The notes below the pieces were generated by a model. That model ran no database searches and was not told the origin of the DNA. It saw only the letters and a list, made by a program, of their open reading frames with translations. A stretch of 64,000 nucleotides of DNA from an uncultured Pedobacter sp. Its GTDB lineage: Bacteria > Bacteroidota > Bacteroidia > Sphingobacteriales > Sphingobacteriaceae. Location of the stretch: NCBI RefSeq assembly GCF_946480185.1, contig NZ_CAMLIG010000013.1, positions 58,693-122,692 of the forward strand, written 5' to 3'. Of the stretch, positions 50,795 through 59,428 are shown one piece after another (position 1 is the first letter of the stretch; the number at the start of each line of letters is the position of its first letter). Position numbers and translations under genes: made by a program.

Positions 50795-51454
50795 ATGAAA
50801 AAATTCGTATGGCCAATTTTAGTTTTAGTTTTTTTGGTTACATCCGTTTTTTCGCTGCGAAGCTGTTATAGGCAAAAAAAACAAAGCGAATCGGAAATTG
50901 CTAGCCTAAAAAAGTATCTCCAACCAGCCCCGTTAAAACCCGTAGCTATTGAAAAAGATAATGCGGGAAACAAGCATTATTTTTTCGAGCCACCTGTGGT
51001 TGCGCCTAAAAGCAGTTTGCTCCAGAGCGGATTTATCCCTAAAAAATTAGCAGATAGTTTGCAAAAAATTATCAATGCTAAAGACAAAGAAATTAAAAGT
51101 GTCACGCTTGCGAAAATTAAAATCGCAGCACAGCTGAAATCGGTCTTAAAAACCGACACTTCCGGTAAACCCTTTTATTACGCCAAGGATTCCGTATTTG
51201 AAGTAACTACCTACCCGGACAGCGACCTAGTTAAAGTTACTGCCTCGGTAGGTATTACGGGGATCATTTACGTTAAAAAGCCGCTGTTTAAAAAGCCGAC
51301 TGTTAGGGCAGAGCTGTTCGCAAACGACAAACGGGTCGAGTTTTCAGATGTTTACATCGTGACTAAACCTTATGATGACGGCAAAAAGAAAGGTTTATTG
51401 CCGGGTATATTAGCCATCGGTTTGTTAGCTACTTCCTATTTTATATTTAAATAA
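50795..51454 (+). CDS. Membrane-associated phage protein (219 aa)
   Basis: N-terminal hydrophobic helix (MKKFVWPILVLVFLVTSVFSL), a helical soluble part, and a C-terminal helix (GLLPGILAIGLLATSYFIFK). Not recognised. Both ends being hydrophobic could suit a spanin-like or host-membrane interaction role. Sits between tail genes; its stop is immediately followed by the tail fibre ATG. Confidence 0.5.
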   Translation: MKKFVWPILVLVFLVTSVFSLRSCYRQKKQSESEIASLKKYLQPAPLKPVAIEKDNAGNKHYFFEPPVVAPKSSLLQSGFIPKKLADSLQKIINAKDKEIKSVTLAKIKIAAQLKSVLKTDTSGKPFYYAKDSVFEVTTYPDSDLVKVTASVGITGIIYVKKPLFKKPTVRAELFANDKRVEFSDVYIVTKPYDDGKKKGLLPGILAIGLLATSYFIFK

Positions 51455-54400
51455 ATGACCGTTACCCAACAGCCTGCCTCAGTCAACTTTACCGGAAACC
51501 TTCCGGATGTTCTGATCGATTCTACGGAAATAGTAGATATATTATTGTTGTTTAACGGAGACGAGGTACTTCAGGAAACTTACCGTCCATCCTCAGATGG
51601 TAAAATAGTTATTAAGATTAAAGATCTACTGGATGATTTACTGAGTCTTCAAATCCCAGAATTCAACATTGCGGTTTTTAATCAGGCTAACGCTTATGCA
51701 GATATTAATTTAAAAATTAATGGCGGAGCTCAAGAATTAAATTTTAAGGTGATTAAAGGAGGTGTTGACGCCAGTGTTATAGATGTTTCTGAATTTTTGG
51801 GTACAAATTTTTTAACCTGGCAACCCCAACAGAAATTTGTAAAATACACAGATCCGGAATGGCTTAGCTATTATGCTACTTTAGAATCGGAACTAAAATT
51901 AAAAGCCTATTACCAAGCCGAAAATGAAACCATCACTTTGGCAACGCTCCCGGCCGGGGAACTGAGCACTGTAAATGTCAACTATGGCAATATCACGAGT
52001 TTGCTCAACGCTCAGCCTTTATATTTCGATGTATGGATTGAAGTTGCAGGCGTAATTAAGTCATTTGTTCAGCGCTATGTTTTATCCGCTGAAGAATTTG
52101 AAGCGGATGACGTTTTCGTTTTTGCAAACTCCTTAGGGGGAATTGATACCATTAGGTTTTTTGGTGAAAAACAAGAGACCAACGATTATAAATTCGATTC
52201 GGCGCTATTCGACGAAGATACCTTAGACTATGATATCGAAATTAACCAGGTGTTTTCAAAAAACTCCGGATATTTCAGATCACAAAGAAACAGGGTTTGG
52301 TCTTTAGAGTTTTTCAAATCATTACAAAAATACTTCATACGCTCCGGAGCACTTAGCAGAATAGTTGTCACTAAGCCAAAACTAGAATCAGTCAGCGATG
52401 AGCTGGCAGGTTATACTTTCGATTTTGCGTTAAGTCGACAAACAAATTTCCTCAATCTCTCCAGGGCAGACGAGTTGCCAACAAATCTGCAGATCATCGG
52501 CCCTAACGACGAGCTTTTTTTTTTAGCTCCCCGTTTATCTGAATTCCCTCAGGCGAATTTTAATGATATTTTATTTGCTGTTCAATCACCTTATGATTCG
52601 AAATGGTACAGATTTTCTCTTTCAGATATTTTAAACACTTTCCAAGAACAGGATCCAACTGTTCCGGACTATATAAAATCTATCACCCAAGAGGATATTT
52701 CAAGATGGAATGCTGGCGGCGGAATAGTTGGCGACGTTTATACCAAACAAAACATCAACGATTTCTTCTCCGGAGGCATAACCATAACCGGGTACAACAA
52801 AACCAATTGGGACACCGCTTACAGCTGGGGCAATCATGCAAGTGCAGGCTACGCTACGGAAAGTTGGACAACCGTCAACTTTGCAAGTTTAACCGGTTAC
52901 AACAAAACCAATTGGGACACCGCTTACAGCTGGGGAAACCATGCAAGCGTAGGCTACGCTACAGAAAGTTGGACAACCGCCAACTTTGCAAGTTTAACAG
53001 GTTACAACAAAACCAACTGGGACAGCGCCTACAGCTGGGGCAACCACTCCAGCGCAGGCTACGCCACCGAAGCTTACACAATAGCCAACTTCCAACCTTT
53101 AGAAGACCAGCGGTTAAGTACCGCTAACAGCGTTGTTTTTGCAGAAATTAAAGCTGTTACGAAACTGGAGATACCCGGCACCGCTAATACTTGGCAAATC
53201 TTCGTTGACGAAAACGCCACCGGCGGAACAGCCAACCCATTGCCAACAGGCTACCTAAGTACCTTGCAGGATGTTGACATCTCTGGAAGAGCTGACGGCT
53301 TAATGATTTATTGGGACGCAACCGCCTTAAAGTACAAGTTTAAAGCCGGTGGAAGCGATTATTCATTGCCGACAGCCAGTGCATCTATTTTGGGAGGTGT
53401 AAAAATTGGGAGCGGTTTAACCATCGACGGCGCTGGCGTAATTTCCGTTACCGCTTTGGGCGGAGTTACCAGCTTTAACACTCGTACTGGCGCAATAAGT
53501 TTGAACAGTGGGGATGTTACCGGGGCTTTGGGATTTACGCCTTATAATTCCACAAATCCTGACGGTTATATTACGGCATCTGCCATCACCGGTAAAGCGA
53601 ATATTGACGGTTCTAATGCAACGGGTACTTGGGGCATTAATACCACTGGTTATGCAACAATATTAAAATCTAATCACATTTATCCGAACAATATTAGTGA
53701 CAGTACATCAGCATCGAGTTTATCAGATGGTAGTTTTACCACTGTTTCGATGCACGATTCGCCATCTATTTTTGGTAGTGGACAATTTGGTACAACGTTA
53801 ACAATGTCAGGATATGACAAATATGGAGCTACTCAAATATCTGCCCTATACAACGCTTCAACACCAAGACTTGCTGTTAGAAATTTTAATCAAGGCCTAA
53901 ATAATTGGAACAGCTGGAGAGAGCTACAATTCAAAGACGAGTTAGGTTCTGCGGCTTATCAAGCATCTACAAGATTTATGTTAGATTATACTTACCTAGG
54001 CACAGCTTCTATGAATTTTGTAGGGCAGAGCGGCATATATAGAAATGAAACTGGTGTTGGCGGAAATTACGCATATAGTGGCGTTTTGCACATACAAGCT
54101 GGCGACACCGGTTGGCAACTACAAAGTTCGTTTGCAGGGAGTGATTACTTAAGGTTTAGAGGTACTGGCGCTAATGGAAATAATTATTCTGCTTGGAGTG
54201 AGGTATTTCACAGTAATAATGTTTCTTATGTAAAAGAAACATTAGGCTTAAACAATGGTTCAACATTAACTAATAATATAAGTGGCAATGCAGCAAATGC
54301 TAATGCCTTATCTACTATTCCCGTGGACTTTGGAAGTTACGCTACAGGAGTGCAATGGATAGTAGGGAGTAATAACGTAGATGGTAAATTAAACCCTGTT

Positions 54401-55732
54401 TCTACCACAACTTTACAAGCATTTTTAGGCTTAAATGGTGGTTCAACATTAACTAATAATATCAGCGGTAATGCAGCAACGGCAACAAACGCTACAAGTT
54501 GGGGTGGCAGGAGTGCAAACCTTGTTGGAAATTGGACTTCATCATTTCAATACCCAATTGGCTTAGACCAAGCTGACGGAACAGTAAAATTGGTAGAAGT
54601 TGCACCCTTTCAAACGTGGCTCGGGCTTGGCTCAAACGCTTACACTTCTACGGCTTATATGCCTGTAACTGGCGGAACATTAAGTGGAAATCTAACAATA
54701 CAAAATAATACCTTAAACCTTACTACTGATGACCCAACAGTTGGAGGTAAGATTTATGGATATAACAGCACTACTTCTGCACCTTATGGTGGTGGATTAA
54801 AATTCCAAACAAGATTTTACAACGGAAGTGCTTACAACTACATTGATAGGTTAACAATTAATGATAGTGGTTATGTAGGTATAGGTACAACAAATCCAAT
54901 GCAAAACTTTGTAGTATCTCACAACGGGGCATTAGGCTTAGAAGTTTATGACGATTATGTAAATAATAAGTTTGGATTGCAGGTTTATAACAGGTCAACA
55001 AATGCTTATGGTATAATGGAATTTGCAGCCAGTGAGTTTGTCTTTGCCAACAGCAACTTAATAGTTAATGCAGGTTATGGTGTTGGCTTTAAATTATTGG
55101 ACGGTTTTAACATTTACAGACAGAATGGCTATACGGGATTTGAGTATGGTAATTCTGAAAAAATGAAACTAAGTGCAACAGGACTAGAGGTAATTGGCAG
55201 TGTTTCGGCGGATAGATTTCAGGCTAATACCGACGGCTTCAAATCCTATAATTACCGTGGAATGGTTGGCGATTATGACCAAAACAGTTCTGCTGAAAAA
55301 ATAATCTGGACTATTGGCGACAACTGGAATACATTAGCCACAATGTACGGTTTGGGTTACACCTATAATAACATCTCGGGATTTGGGCATTCGCTTTTTA
55401 TGGCTCTTAACGGAACAAAGACCATTCAATTTTCTTTGGAGACAGGTAGCGCAAGTTTCAATGGCAACGTTATCGCCGGTACATTCATAGGCGCACTTTC
55501 AGGCAACGCTTCTACAGCAACAAAACTAGCCACTGCAAGAACATTATGGGGGCAATCTTTCGACGGCTCTGGTAATGTGAGCGGGCCTTTAACCGGTGTA
55601 ACTGATTTGACCGCCAGCGGACAGATCATATCTGCAAACATTAAAGCAACTAATAAAATGGAAATACCCGAAGCACCGGGCGGAGTACCAAACGGCAACG
55701 TATGGAAAATTTTTGTAGATCCTAATATTTAA
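51455..55732 (+). CDS. Tail fibre / receptor-binding protein
   Basis: 1425 residues. The first ~420 residues are a tail-attachment part. Residues ~446-550 contain three near-identical 35-residue repeats (GYNKTNWDTAYSWGNHAS, then AGYATESWTT and FASLT). Then come a collagen-free beta region with DVTGALGFTPYN, and fibre motifs such as NGSTLTNNISGNA and WNSWRELQF typical of receptor-binding shafts. The C-terminal region AEKIIWTIGDNWN...NGNVWKIFVDPNI may be a trimerisation or adhesin tip. It should determine host range. The 53.6-55.2 kb part is more AT-rich than either end. Confidence 0.85.
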   Translation: MTVTQQPASVNFTGNLPDVLIDSTEIVDILLLFNGDEVLQETYRPSSDGKIVIKIKDLLDDLLSLQIPEFNIAVFNQANAYADINLKINGGAQELNFKVIKGGVDASVIDVSEFLGTNFLTWQPQQKFVKYTDPEWLSYYATLESELKLKAYYQAENETITLATLPAGELSTVNVNYGNITSLLNAQPLYFDVWIEVAGVIKSFVQRYVLSAEEFEADDVFVFANSLGGIDTIRFFGEKQETNDYKFDSALFDEDTLDYDIEINQVFSKNSGYFRSQRNRVWSLEFFKSLQKYFIRSGALSRIVVTKPKLESVSDELAGYTFDFALSRQTNFLNLSRADELPTNLQIIGPNDELFFLAPRLSEFPQANFNDILFAVQSPYDSKWYRFSLSDILNTFQEQDPTVPDYIKSITQEDISRWNAGGGIVGDVYTKQNINDFFSGGITITGYNKTNWDTAYSWGNHASAGYATESWTTVNFASLTGYNKTNWDTAYSWGNHASVGYATESWTTANFASLTGYNKTNWDSAYSWGNHSSAGYATEAYTIANFQPLEDQRLSTANSVVFAEIKAVTKLEIPGTANTWQIFVDENATGGTANPLPTGYLSTLQDVDISGRADGLMIYWDATALKYKFKAGGSDYSLPTASASILGGVKIGSGLTIDGAGVISVTALGGVTSFNTRTGAISLNSGDVTGALGFTPYNSTNPDGYITASAITGKANIDGSNATGTWGINTTGYATILKSNHIYPNNISDSTSASSLSDGSFTTVSMHDSPSIFGSGQFGTTLTMSGYDKYGATQISALYNASTPRLAVRNFNQGLNNWNSWRELQFKDELGSAAYQASTRFMLDYTYLGTASMNFVGQSGIYRNETGVGGNYAYSGVLHIQAGDTGWQLQSSFAGSDYLRFRGTGANGNNYSAWSEVFHSNNVSYVKETLGLNNGSTLTNNISGNAANANALSTIPVDFGSYATGVQWIVGSNNVDGKLNPVSTTTLQAFLGLNGGSTLTNNISGNAATATNATSWGGRSANLVGNWTSSFQYPIGLDQADGTVKLVEVAPFQTWLGLGSNAYTSTAYMPVTGGTLSGNLTIQNNTLNLTTDDPTVGGKIYGYNSTTSAPYGGGLKFQTRFYNGSAYNYIDRLTINDSGYVGIGTTNPMQNFVVSHNGALGLEVYDDYVNNKFGLQVYNRSTNAYGIMEFAASEFVFANSNLIVNAGYGVGFKLLDGFNIYRQNGYTGFEYGNSEKMKLSATGLEVIGSVSADRFQANTDGFKSYNYRGMVGDYDQNSSAEKIIWTIGDNWNTLATMYGLGYTYNNISGFGHSLFMALNGTKTIQFSLETGSASFNGNVIAGTFIGALSGNASTATKLATARTLWGQSFDGSGNVSGPLTGVTDLTASGQIISANIKATNKMEIPEAPGGVPNGNVWKIFVDPNI
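52790..53104 (+). repeat. Three 105 bp tandem repeats in tail fibre gene
   Basis: Units begin near 52790, 52895 and 53000, period 105 bases (35 codons), nearly identical between the first two and slightly diverged in the third. They can change copy number by recombination and so alter fibre length. Confidence 0.9.
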
Positions 55733-55736
55733 AGCA

Positions 55737-56999
55737 ATGGCGGCAGAGGCAACGGTATATCTTAACAACGGCGCAAAACTCCCGGTAAAACTGGACGGTG
55801 TTGCGCAGTACGATGCTTTGGTAGCGCTAAAGCTCAGCGCTTACGGAAGCAATATCAAAACGCTATTCTATCTGGATGCGGTTTTGGTAGCTGACAACGG
55901 AGCAGGAAGTTCAGGCTTTGTTGGGATGGTTAAAATTGGGGGCGCAAACTATATCCGCCATGCCAGCGCAAGGCGGTCGAAAACAGTACTTCAAAATGCT
56001 AGCGCAGATCAGTTTATACTCTTGAACGATGCAGGGCTGAATACTTTGGGCGACGCAACTAATGCCAGTGTACCAGTGCCTTTGGTTGGTGTGGTGAGCG
56101 GTTCGGATGTGCTGATTAAAGTACTTGCAGATTTCTTGAGCGCTTATTATGTTGACACCACAGACTACGGAGTAGAATATCTGTACAAAACTACCGGAAG
56201 CATTGGCGGTAGCTACATTGCAGTAAGCGCCGGTACTTTGGCACAGGCAACCGCTTCAACCGCAAAAGATTTTTATTTGAGCGGATTTGACCGGGCAAAC
56301 ATCACGCCCGACAATAAGCTTTACGTACGCCCATACCTAACCAATCCAGAAGGGAAATTTATCGGTACCGAGATTTCTGTATCCATAATGGCGGCTTATC
56401 AGGTTGTAAAATCAGATTACAGTTACGAGGGAGTTCTTGCCGCCTGTTCGCATCCAGGAAGCGGTACAACAATGACAGTTTACAGCGAGCGTGGAGATTT
56501 CAACATTGGCGATACGCTTTATTTAGATGCCCAAAAAACAACAACTGCTCCGGCCGCCAGTTATGGTTTTGAAATTTATAGCAGTGAGCCAAAATTTGTT
56601 GGCGTAAATAGTTCTGGAGTAATTACCGATTTTGGATATTGTCCGGACGAACTGGTCTTTGATGTTTTTGCAGACATTGACGATAGTATTCCGGGTTCAT
56701 CATTATTGAACGTTACCGTTACGGAGCATACCGGTAAGAATACCATTACCAATGTTGAAGTTTTCGTTCAGGTGACTTTAAATGATGTTGATCCCGAGAC
56801 AGGCGATCCGATAGTAAGTTATCCAACATTTACTTTAACGGTCAACTTCACTAATTACGGGACTTATAAATCAGGCACAACCAGTGTGGGTGTTTATGAT
56901 AGCATAGCGGCGAGTGCCGACATCACATCCGTAAGCATTACGCCAACATATTATACAGATTCAACAGGTTATACCCAAAAATATTTAGAGAGCCATTAA
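55737..56999 (+). CDS. Fibre-associated virion protein candidate (420 aa)
   Basis: Low-charge, beta-rich, Ser/Thr/Gly-heavy sequence (MAAEATVYLNNGAKLPVKLDGVAQYDALVALKLSAYG...) with repeated immunoglobulin-like patterns toward the end (DELVFDVFADIDDSIPGSSLLNVTVTEHTG). Starts five bases after the tail fibre stop. Probably an accessory fibre or adhesin protein; not a named family. Confidence 0.5.
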   Translation: MAAEATVYLNNGAKLPVKLDGVAQYDALVALKLSAYGSNIKTLFYLDAVLVADNGAGSSGFVGMVKIGGANYIRHASARRSKTVLQNASADQFILLNDAGLNTLGDATNASVPVPLVGVVSGSDVLIKVLADFLSAYYVDTTDYGVEYLYKTTGSIGGSYIAVSAGTLAQATASTAKDFYLSGFDRANITPDNKLYVRPYLTNPEGKFIGTEISVSIMAAYQVVKSDYSYEGVLAACSHPGSGTTMTVYSERGDFNIGDTLYLDAQKTTTAPAASYGFEIYSSEPKFVGVNSSGVITDFGYCPDELVFDVFADIDDSIPGSSLLNVTVTEHTGKNTITNVEVFVQVTLNDVDPETGDPIVSYPTFTLTVNFTNYGTYKSGTTSVGVYDSIAASADITSVSITPTYYTDSTGYTQKYLESH

Positions 57000-57020
57000 T
57001 TAAATTTAAAACAGATAACA

Positions 57021-57356
57021 ATGAAAGAATTCATCTTAGACACCAGCGTTGCGGAAGCCGATGCGCTGAAGGCTGTTAACTTGAATGTTAACATCGATTT
57101 TAACAGCAAAGCCTTAAATTTTAACGGCAACCAGTCCATCCCTTACCAAGGCAGGCAGATGCTCACCGCTATTGACTTTAAAAACAACGTCAGGATAAGC
57201 GAGCTTGAAACTGTAATTGCCAGCCAGCAGGACGGTGATTTAAAAACCCAGAACCAAGCAAAGTTGGCTTTGGCAAATACCGCCTACAATTCCATAGAAA
57301 GCGCAGTTGAAGCGTACCTGCAGGCAGTTTATGAACTTTATAACCCGGCTGTATAA
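57021..57356 (+). CDS. Hypothetical tail-region protein (111 aa)
   Basis: MKEFILDTSVAEADALKAVNLNVNIDFNSKALNFNGNQSIPYQG...; not recognised. Overlaps the next gene by one base, in the same operon as the fibre proteins. Could be a fibre chaperone by position. Confidence 0.5.
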   Translation: MKEFILDTSVAEADALKAVNLNVNIDFNSKALNFNGNQSIPYQGRQMLTAIDFKNNVRISELETVIASQQDGDLKTQNQAKLALANTAYNSIESAVEAYLQAVYELYNPAV

Positions 57357-57763
57357 TGGGCGTGAAAAACTTAAAACCAAAAATTGCAATGCCCAAAATG
57401 AATTTGGGCATTGTAACCGGACTAGAGAAAATGTTGCCAGGCTTTAAAACCGCAAGCTATGCAGATCACCAGCGCATAGCCGGAATTTTGCAAACGCTAG
57501 CCACTACTGCAGGACAACGACAAAAAATTATCACGGATTTTTTTAAGGAAAATAATCTGCCGGAAACGGAAAGCATCGGCGCTGAGCATCCGCTTAGTCG
57601 CGAGCTTTTTGGCCTCATCAATAACGCAGAAACTACGCTCACCAAAAAAGACGTGGCAAATTTCTCCCTCGAGGAATTTAATATAAGTGTTGACGGCCTG
57701 ACCTTAAGTTTCGCCGATCGGAATTTTTTGATGTATTGGTTGGTGAGTTCAAACAATTCGTAA
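57356..57763 (+). CDS. Hypothetical tail-region protein (135 aa)
   Basis: MGVKNLKPKIAMPKMNLGIVTGLEKMLPGFKTASYADHQR...; helical, not recognised. Last late gene; its final 15 bases overlap the convergent integrase gene. Confidence 0.5.
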   Translation: MGVKNLKPKIAMPKMNLGIVTGLEKMLPGFKTASYADHQRIAGILQTLATTAGQRQKIITDFFKENNLPETESIGAEHPLSRELFGLINNAETTLTKKDVANFSLEEFNISVDGLTLSFADRNFLMYWLVSSNNS

Positions 57764-58990
57764 TCGTCTTTGAAATTCGCTAAACTCGTTTTCGATTTTC
57801 TTAACCGAATCTACTTTGTATTCCTCATCCAAATGAGCGTAACGCAAAGTAGTTTCTATTTTAGTATGTCCTAAAATTTCTTTTAGACCGTAGATATTTT
57901 TTTCCGTAATCATATATAAATGACCGAACGTGTGCCTAGCTACGTGACTGCTTAGGTTTTTAGATATTTCAGCTTTTAACGCAATCTGTTTCATTATCCG
58001 GTTGTAAGCTTGACCGGTCGGCAAATCAAAAAAGTTTCCTGCAGTATATCTCTGAACGAATGATTTCGCAATTTGCACTATCGGAATTTCAATAATTTTC
58101 CTTGATTTTCTGTTTTTATAAGGCATATATCGCAAAATCCCATCTCTTACTTCCCATGTGTTTTCCACGCGGTAAACGTCCGAAATTCGCATAGATGTAA
58201 AACAACAAAACAAAAAGGCCCCTAACACTTGCTGGTGGACAGGCGGAAGATAATGGTCGGTAAAAATTATGATCAATCTTTTGACTTCTTCTTTATTTAA
58301 AAAAACGGTTTTATCCTGAGGTTTTTTATTGGCAAATCTCCTGGCTTTATCATTTACGAAAATCATTGGTTCTTCAGACGCCCGGTTTAAATAGGTTTTT
58401 ACGGTTCGAACACGGTCCCAGATGGTGCCCGCTTTATAAAATTCACCTTCTCTAAACTCCTTGTGGGTTAAAAAATTTTTGAACCCTTGCATCCATTTCG
58501 AGTCAATATTTTTAAATGATGAAATTGGGTCGTATTCCATCACCTGCATTTTAACCGCATGTACGTTTTGCCAGGTTTTGGTATCAATATCTCCTTTTGC
58601 AAACCTGGTGTTTCGTTCCCTTTCCATGTAGCTGATGAAAGATTCACGTTCGTTAAAAACATGGACCTCAATTTTAAATTTTTCTAAAGTCAGGTTTTCA
58701 TTCCGGATCCTGTAAGCTCGGTGAATTTCAGTGTGCTTGGCAATTTCAGAAGCGATCAATAAATTATAATCATGAACTTCATTGTCCTGGCGAGATCTGG
58801 GCAAAAGTTTTCCCTGAAGCAAATCGATTTTATCTGCGGGCCAACGAAGTTTTAAAGCAAAGGGTTTGTGCTTTCCATCAATAATGACCATTAAAAATAA
58901 CGATGCTTCATTGGTTTGGGCATTAACTCTCCGCTTATCATAATAAAGTTTTGATGAAAAGCTGAACATTTTTTCTCCTTGATTATTCAT
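57749..58990 (-). CDS. int: Tyrosine-family integrase
   Basis: 413 residues. N-terminal arm-binding region (LYYDKRRVNAQTNEASLFLMVIIDGKHK), a central SAM-like core-binding domain, then the catalytic domain with Arg in FTSMRISDVYRVE (~266), HVARHTFGHLY (His/Arg pair ~347-350), LGHTKIETTLRYAHL (His ~373 and the nucleophilic Tyr ~384). It is the Bacteroidetes phage/transposon integrase type. It lies at the right prophage end beside the tRNA array, 105 bp from tRNA-Gly and 220 bp from the tRNA-Leu core, as expected for attP linkage. Confidence 0.95.
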   Translation of the reverse strand: MNNQGEKMFSFSSKLYYDKRRVNAQTNEASLFLMVIIDGKHKPFALKLRWPADKIDLLQGKLLPRSRQDNEVHDYNLLIASEIAKHTEIHRAYRIRNENLTLEKFKIEVHVFNERESFISYMERERNTRFAKGDIDTKTWQNVHAVKMQVMEYDPISSFKNIDSKWMQGFKNFLTHKEFREGEFYKAGTIWDRVRTVKTYLNRASEEPMIFVNDKARRFANKKPQDKTVFLNKEEVKRLIIIFTDHYLPPVHQQVLGAFLFCCFTSMRISDVYRVENTWEVRDGILRYMPYKNRKSRKIIEIPIVQIAKSFVQRYTAGNFFDLPTGQAYNRIMKQIALKAEISKNLSSHVARHTFGHLYMITEKNIYGLKEILGHTKIETTLRYAHLDEEYKVDSVKKIENEFSEFQRRLRIV

Positions 58991-59035
58991 GTCGGAATAA
59001 TGTCGGAGCGAAACGATAGGTTAACTGCAGTGCGA
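58991..59035. promoter_or_regulatory. Candidate arm sites and bipartite repeat upstream of int
   Basis: GTCGGAATAATGTCGGA (58991-59007) contains GTCGGA twice, 11 bases apart, and matches 11709-11725 near the other end. GGAGCGAAACGATAG (59005-59019) and CTGCAGTGCGA (59025-59035) repeat 13438-13472. Likely sites for integrase or its directionality factor, by inference. Confidence 0.4.
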
Positions 59036-59095
59036 TACTTGCAACCGGATATCAAATGCTCAAGAAGCATCAATATAAAAAACCGGCTTAAAGTG

Positions 59096-59168
59096 AGCGA
59101 AAGACGAGATTCGAACTCGCGACCCCAACCTTGGCAAGGTTGTGCTCTACCAACTGAGCTACTTTCGC
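59096..59168 (-). tRNA. tRNA-Gly(GCC), middle copy
   Basis: Identical 73-nt sequence to 11246-11318 and 59429-59501. Lies downstream of tRNA-Leu with a terminator hairpin between. Depending on which repeat pair is the true attachment site, it is either chromosomal (attR) or carried by the phage. Confidence 0.97.
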
Positions 59169-59174
59169 TGGTCA

Positions 59175-59208
59175 AATAAAAAAACCTCATACGGTCATGT
59201 ATGAGGTT
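59175..59208 (-). terminator. Terminator of tRNA-Leu
   Basis: On the minus strand a 10 bp stem (AACCTCATAC at 59083-offset position 59183-59192 pairing with GTATGAGGTT at 59199-59208) is followed by T7. The counterpart at 11619-11644 has the same layout but a different stem. Confidence 0.8.
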
Positions 59209-59211
59209 ATT

Positions 59212-59226
59212 GTACTGAAGGCGGGA
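59212..59226. other. Candidate attR core within tRNA-Leu
   Basis: GTACTGAAGGCGGGA, the 3' end of tRNA-Leu plus one flanking base, repeated at 11646-11660. If this is the true core, the prophage spans 11661-59211 and carries its own tRNA-Gly and terminator. Confidence 0.55.
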
Positions 59227-59297
59227 ATCGAACCCGCACTCCCTTAACGGGAACAGGATTTTAAGTCCTGCGTGTCTACCAGTTCCACCACTTCAGC
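59213..59297 (-). tRNA. tRNA-Leu(UAA)
   Basis: 85-nt class II tRNA: acceptor GCTGAAG/CTTCAGT, D-arm GTGGAACTGGTAGACACGC, anticodon stem-loop CAGGA-CTTAAAA-TCCTG (anticodon TAA), long variable arm, T-arm with GTTCGATTCCCGC, discriminator A. Intact, so integration here would have kept it functional. Confidence 0.95.
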
Positions 59298-59320
59298 AAC
59301 TGATTAATAATATTTCAAAC

Positions 59321-59390
59321 TTTCCCGCAATCTCTTAGCGGGAATCCCGGTTTTAAATCGGGACGTGTCTACCAGTTCCACCATCTGAGC
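59321..59390 (-). pseudogene. Broken tRNA-Leu lacking its 3' part
   Basis: The minus strand carries a D-arm GGTGGAACTGGTAGACACG identical to tRNA-Leu, an anticodon-like TTTAAAA loop with a mismatched stem, and a 7 bp variable arm (TTCCCGC/GCGGGAA), but no T-arm or matching acceptor 3' strand. It looks like a tRNA-Leu remnant, perhaps from an older integration or a failed duplication. Confidence 0.65.
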
Positions 59391-59428
59391 AAGCTTAAAG
59401 CTTGATTAGCTATTCAGAGAATAGCTAG

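Larger units (their letters stand above)
11661..59211. mobile_element. Tailed-phage prophage, about 47.5 kb, tRNA-integrated
   Basis: Contains a divergent repressor/early operon, primase-helicase, terminase, portal, protease, capsid, tape measure, tail fibre, lysis genes and a tyrosine integrase. All main modules look intact, so it may be inducible. The long tape measure (1397 residues) and the absence of a contractile sheath suggest a siphovirus with a long non-contractile tail, as an inference. The ends are uncertain by a few hundred bases because two repeat pairs (tRNA-Leu 3' end and tRNA-Gly) flank it. Confidence 0.9.

Noticed and set aside
52790..53104. Possible CRISPR array because of regular repeats
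   Set aside because: The repeats are contiguous 105 bp coding units in frame with the tail fibre gene, not short repeats with unique spacers. No CRISPR array or cas gene is seen in the window.
52603..53127. A 174-residue alternate-frame reading frame rich in Arg, Gln and Leu over the fibre repeats
   Set aside because: Caused by the 105-base tandem repeats of the tail fibre gene being open in a second frame; composition is not protein-like.
51455..55732. Diversity-generating retroelement acting on the tail fibre
   Set aside because: No reverse transcriptase gene and no template/variable repeat pair were found in the window.
11661..59211. Mu-like transposable phage or integrative conjugative element
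   Set aside because: No MuA/MuB-type transposase or conjugation genes; there is a tyrosine integrase, tRNA-associated repeats and a full set of tailed-phage genes instead.
59321..59390. Broken tRNA-Leu and the 3' fragment at 11646-11660 as two halves of one tRNA split by the phage
   Set aside because: The acceptor strands do not pair (at least two mismatches), and an intact tRNA-Leu already accounts for the 3' fragment as a simple attachment core.
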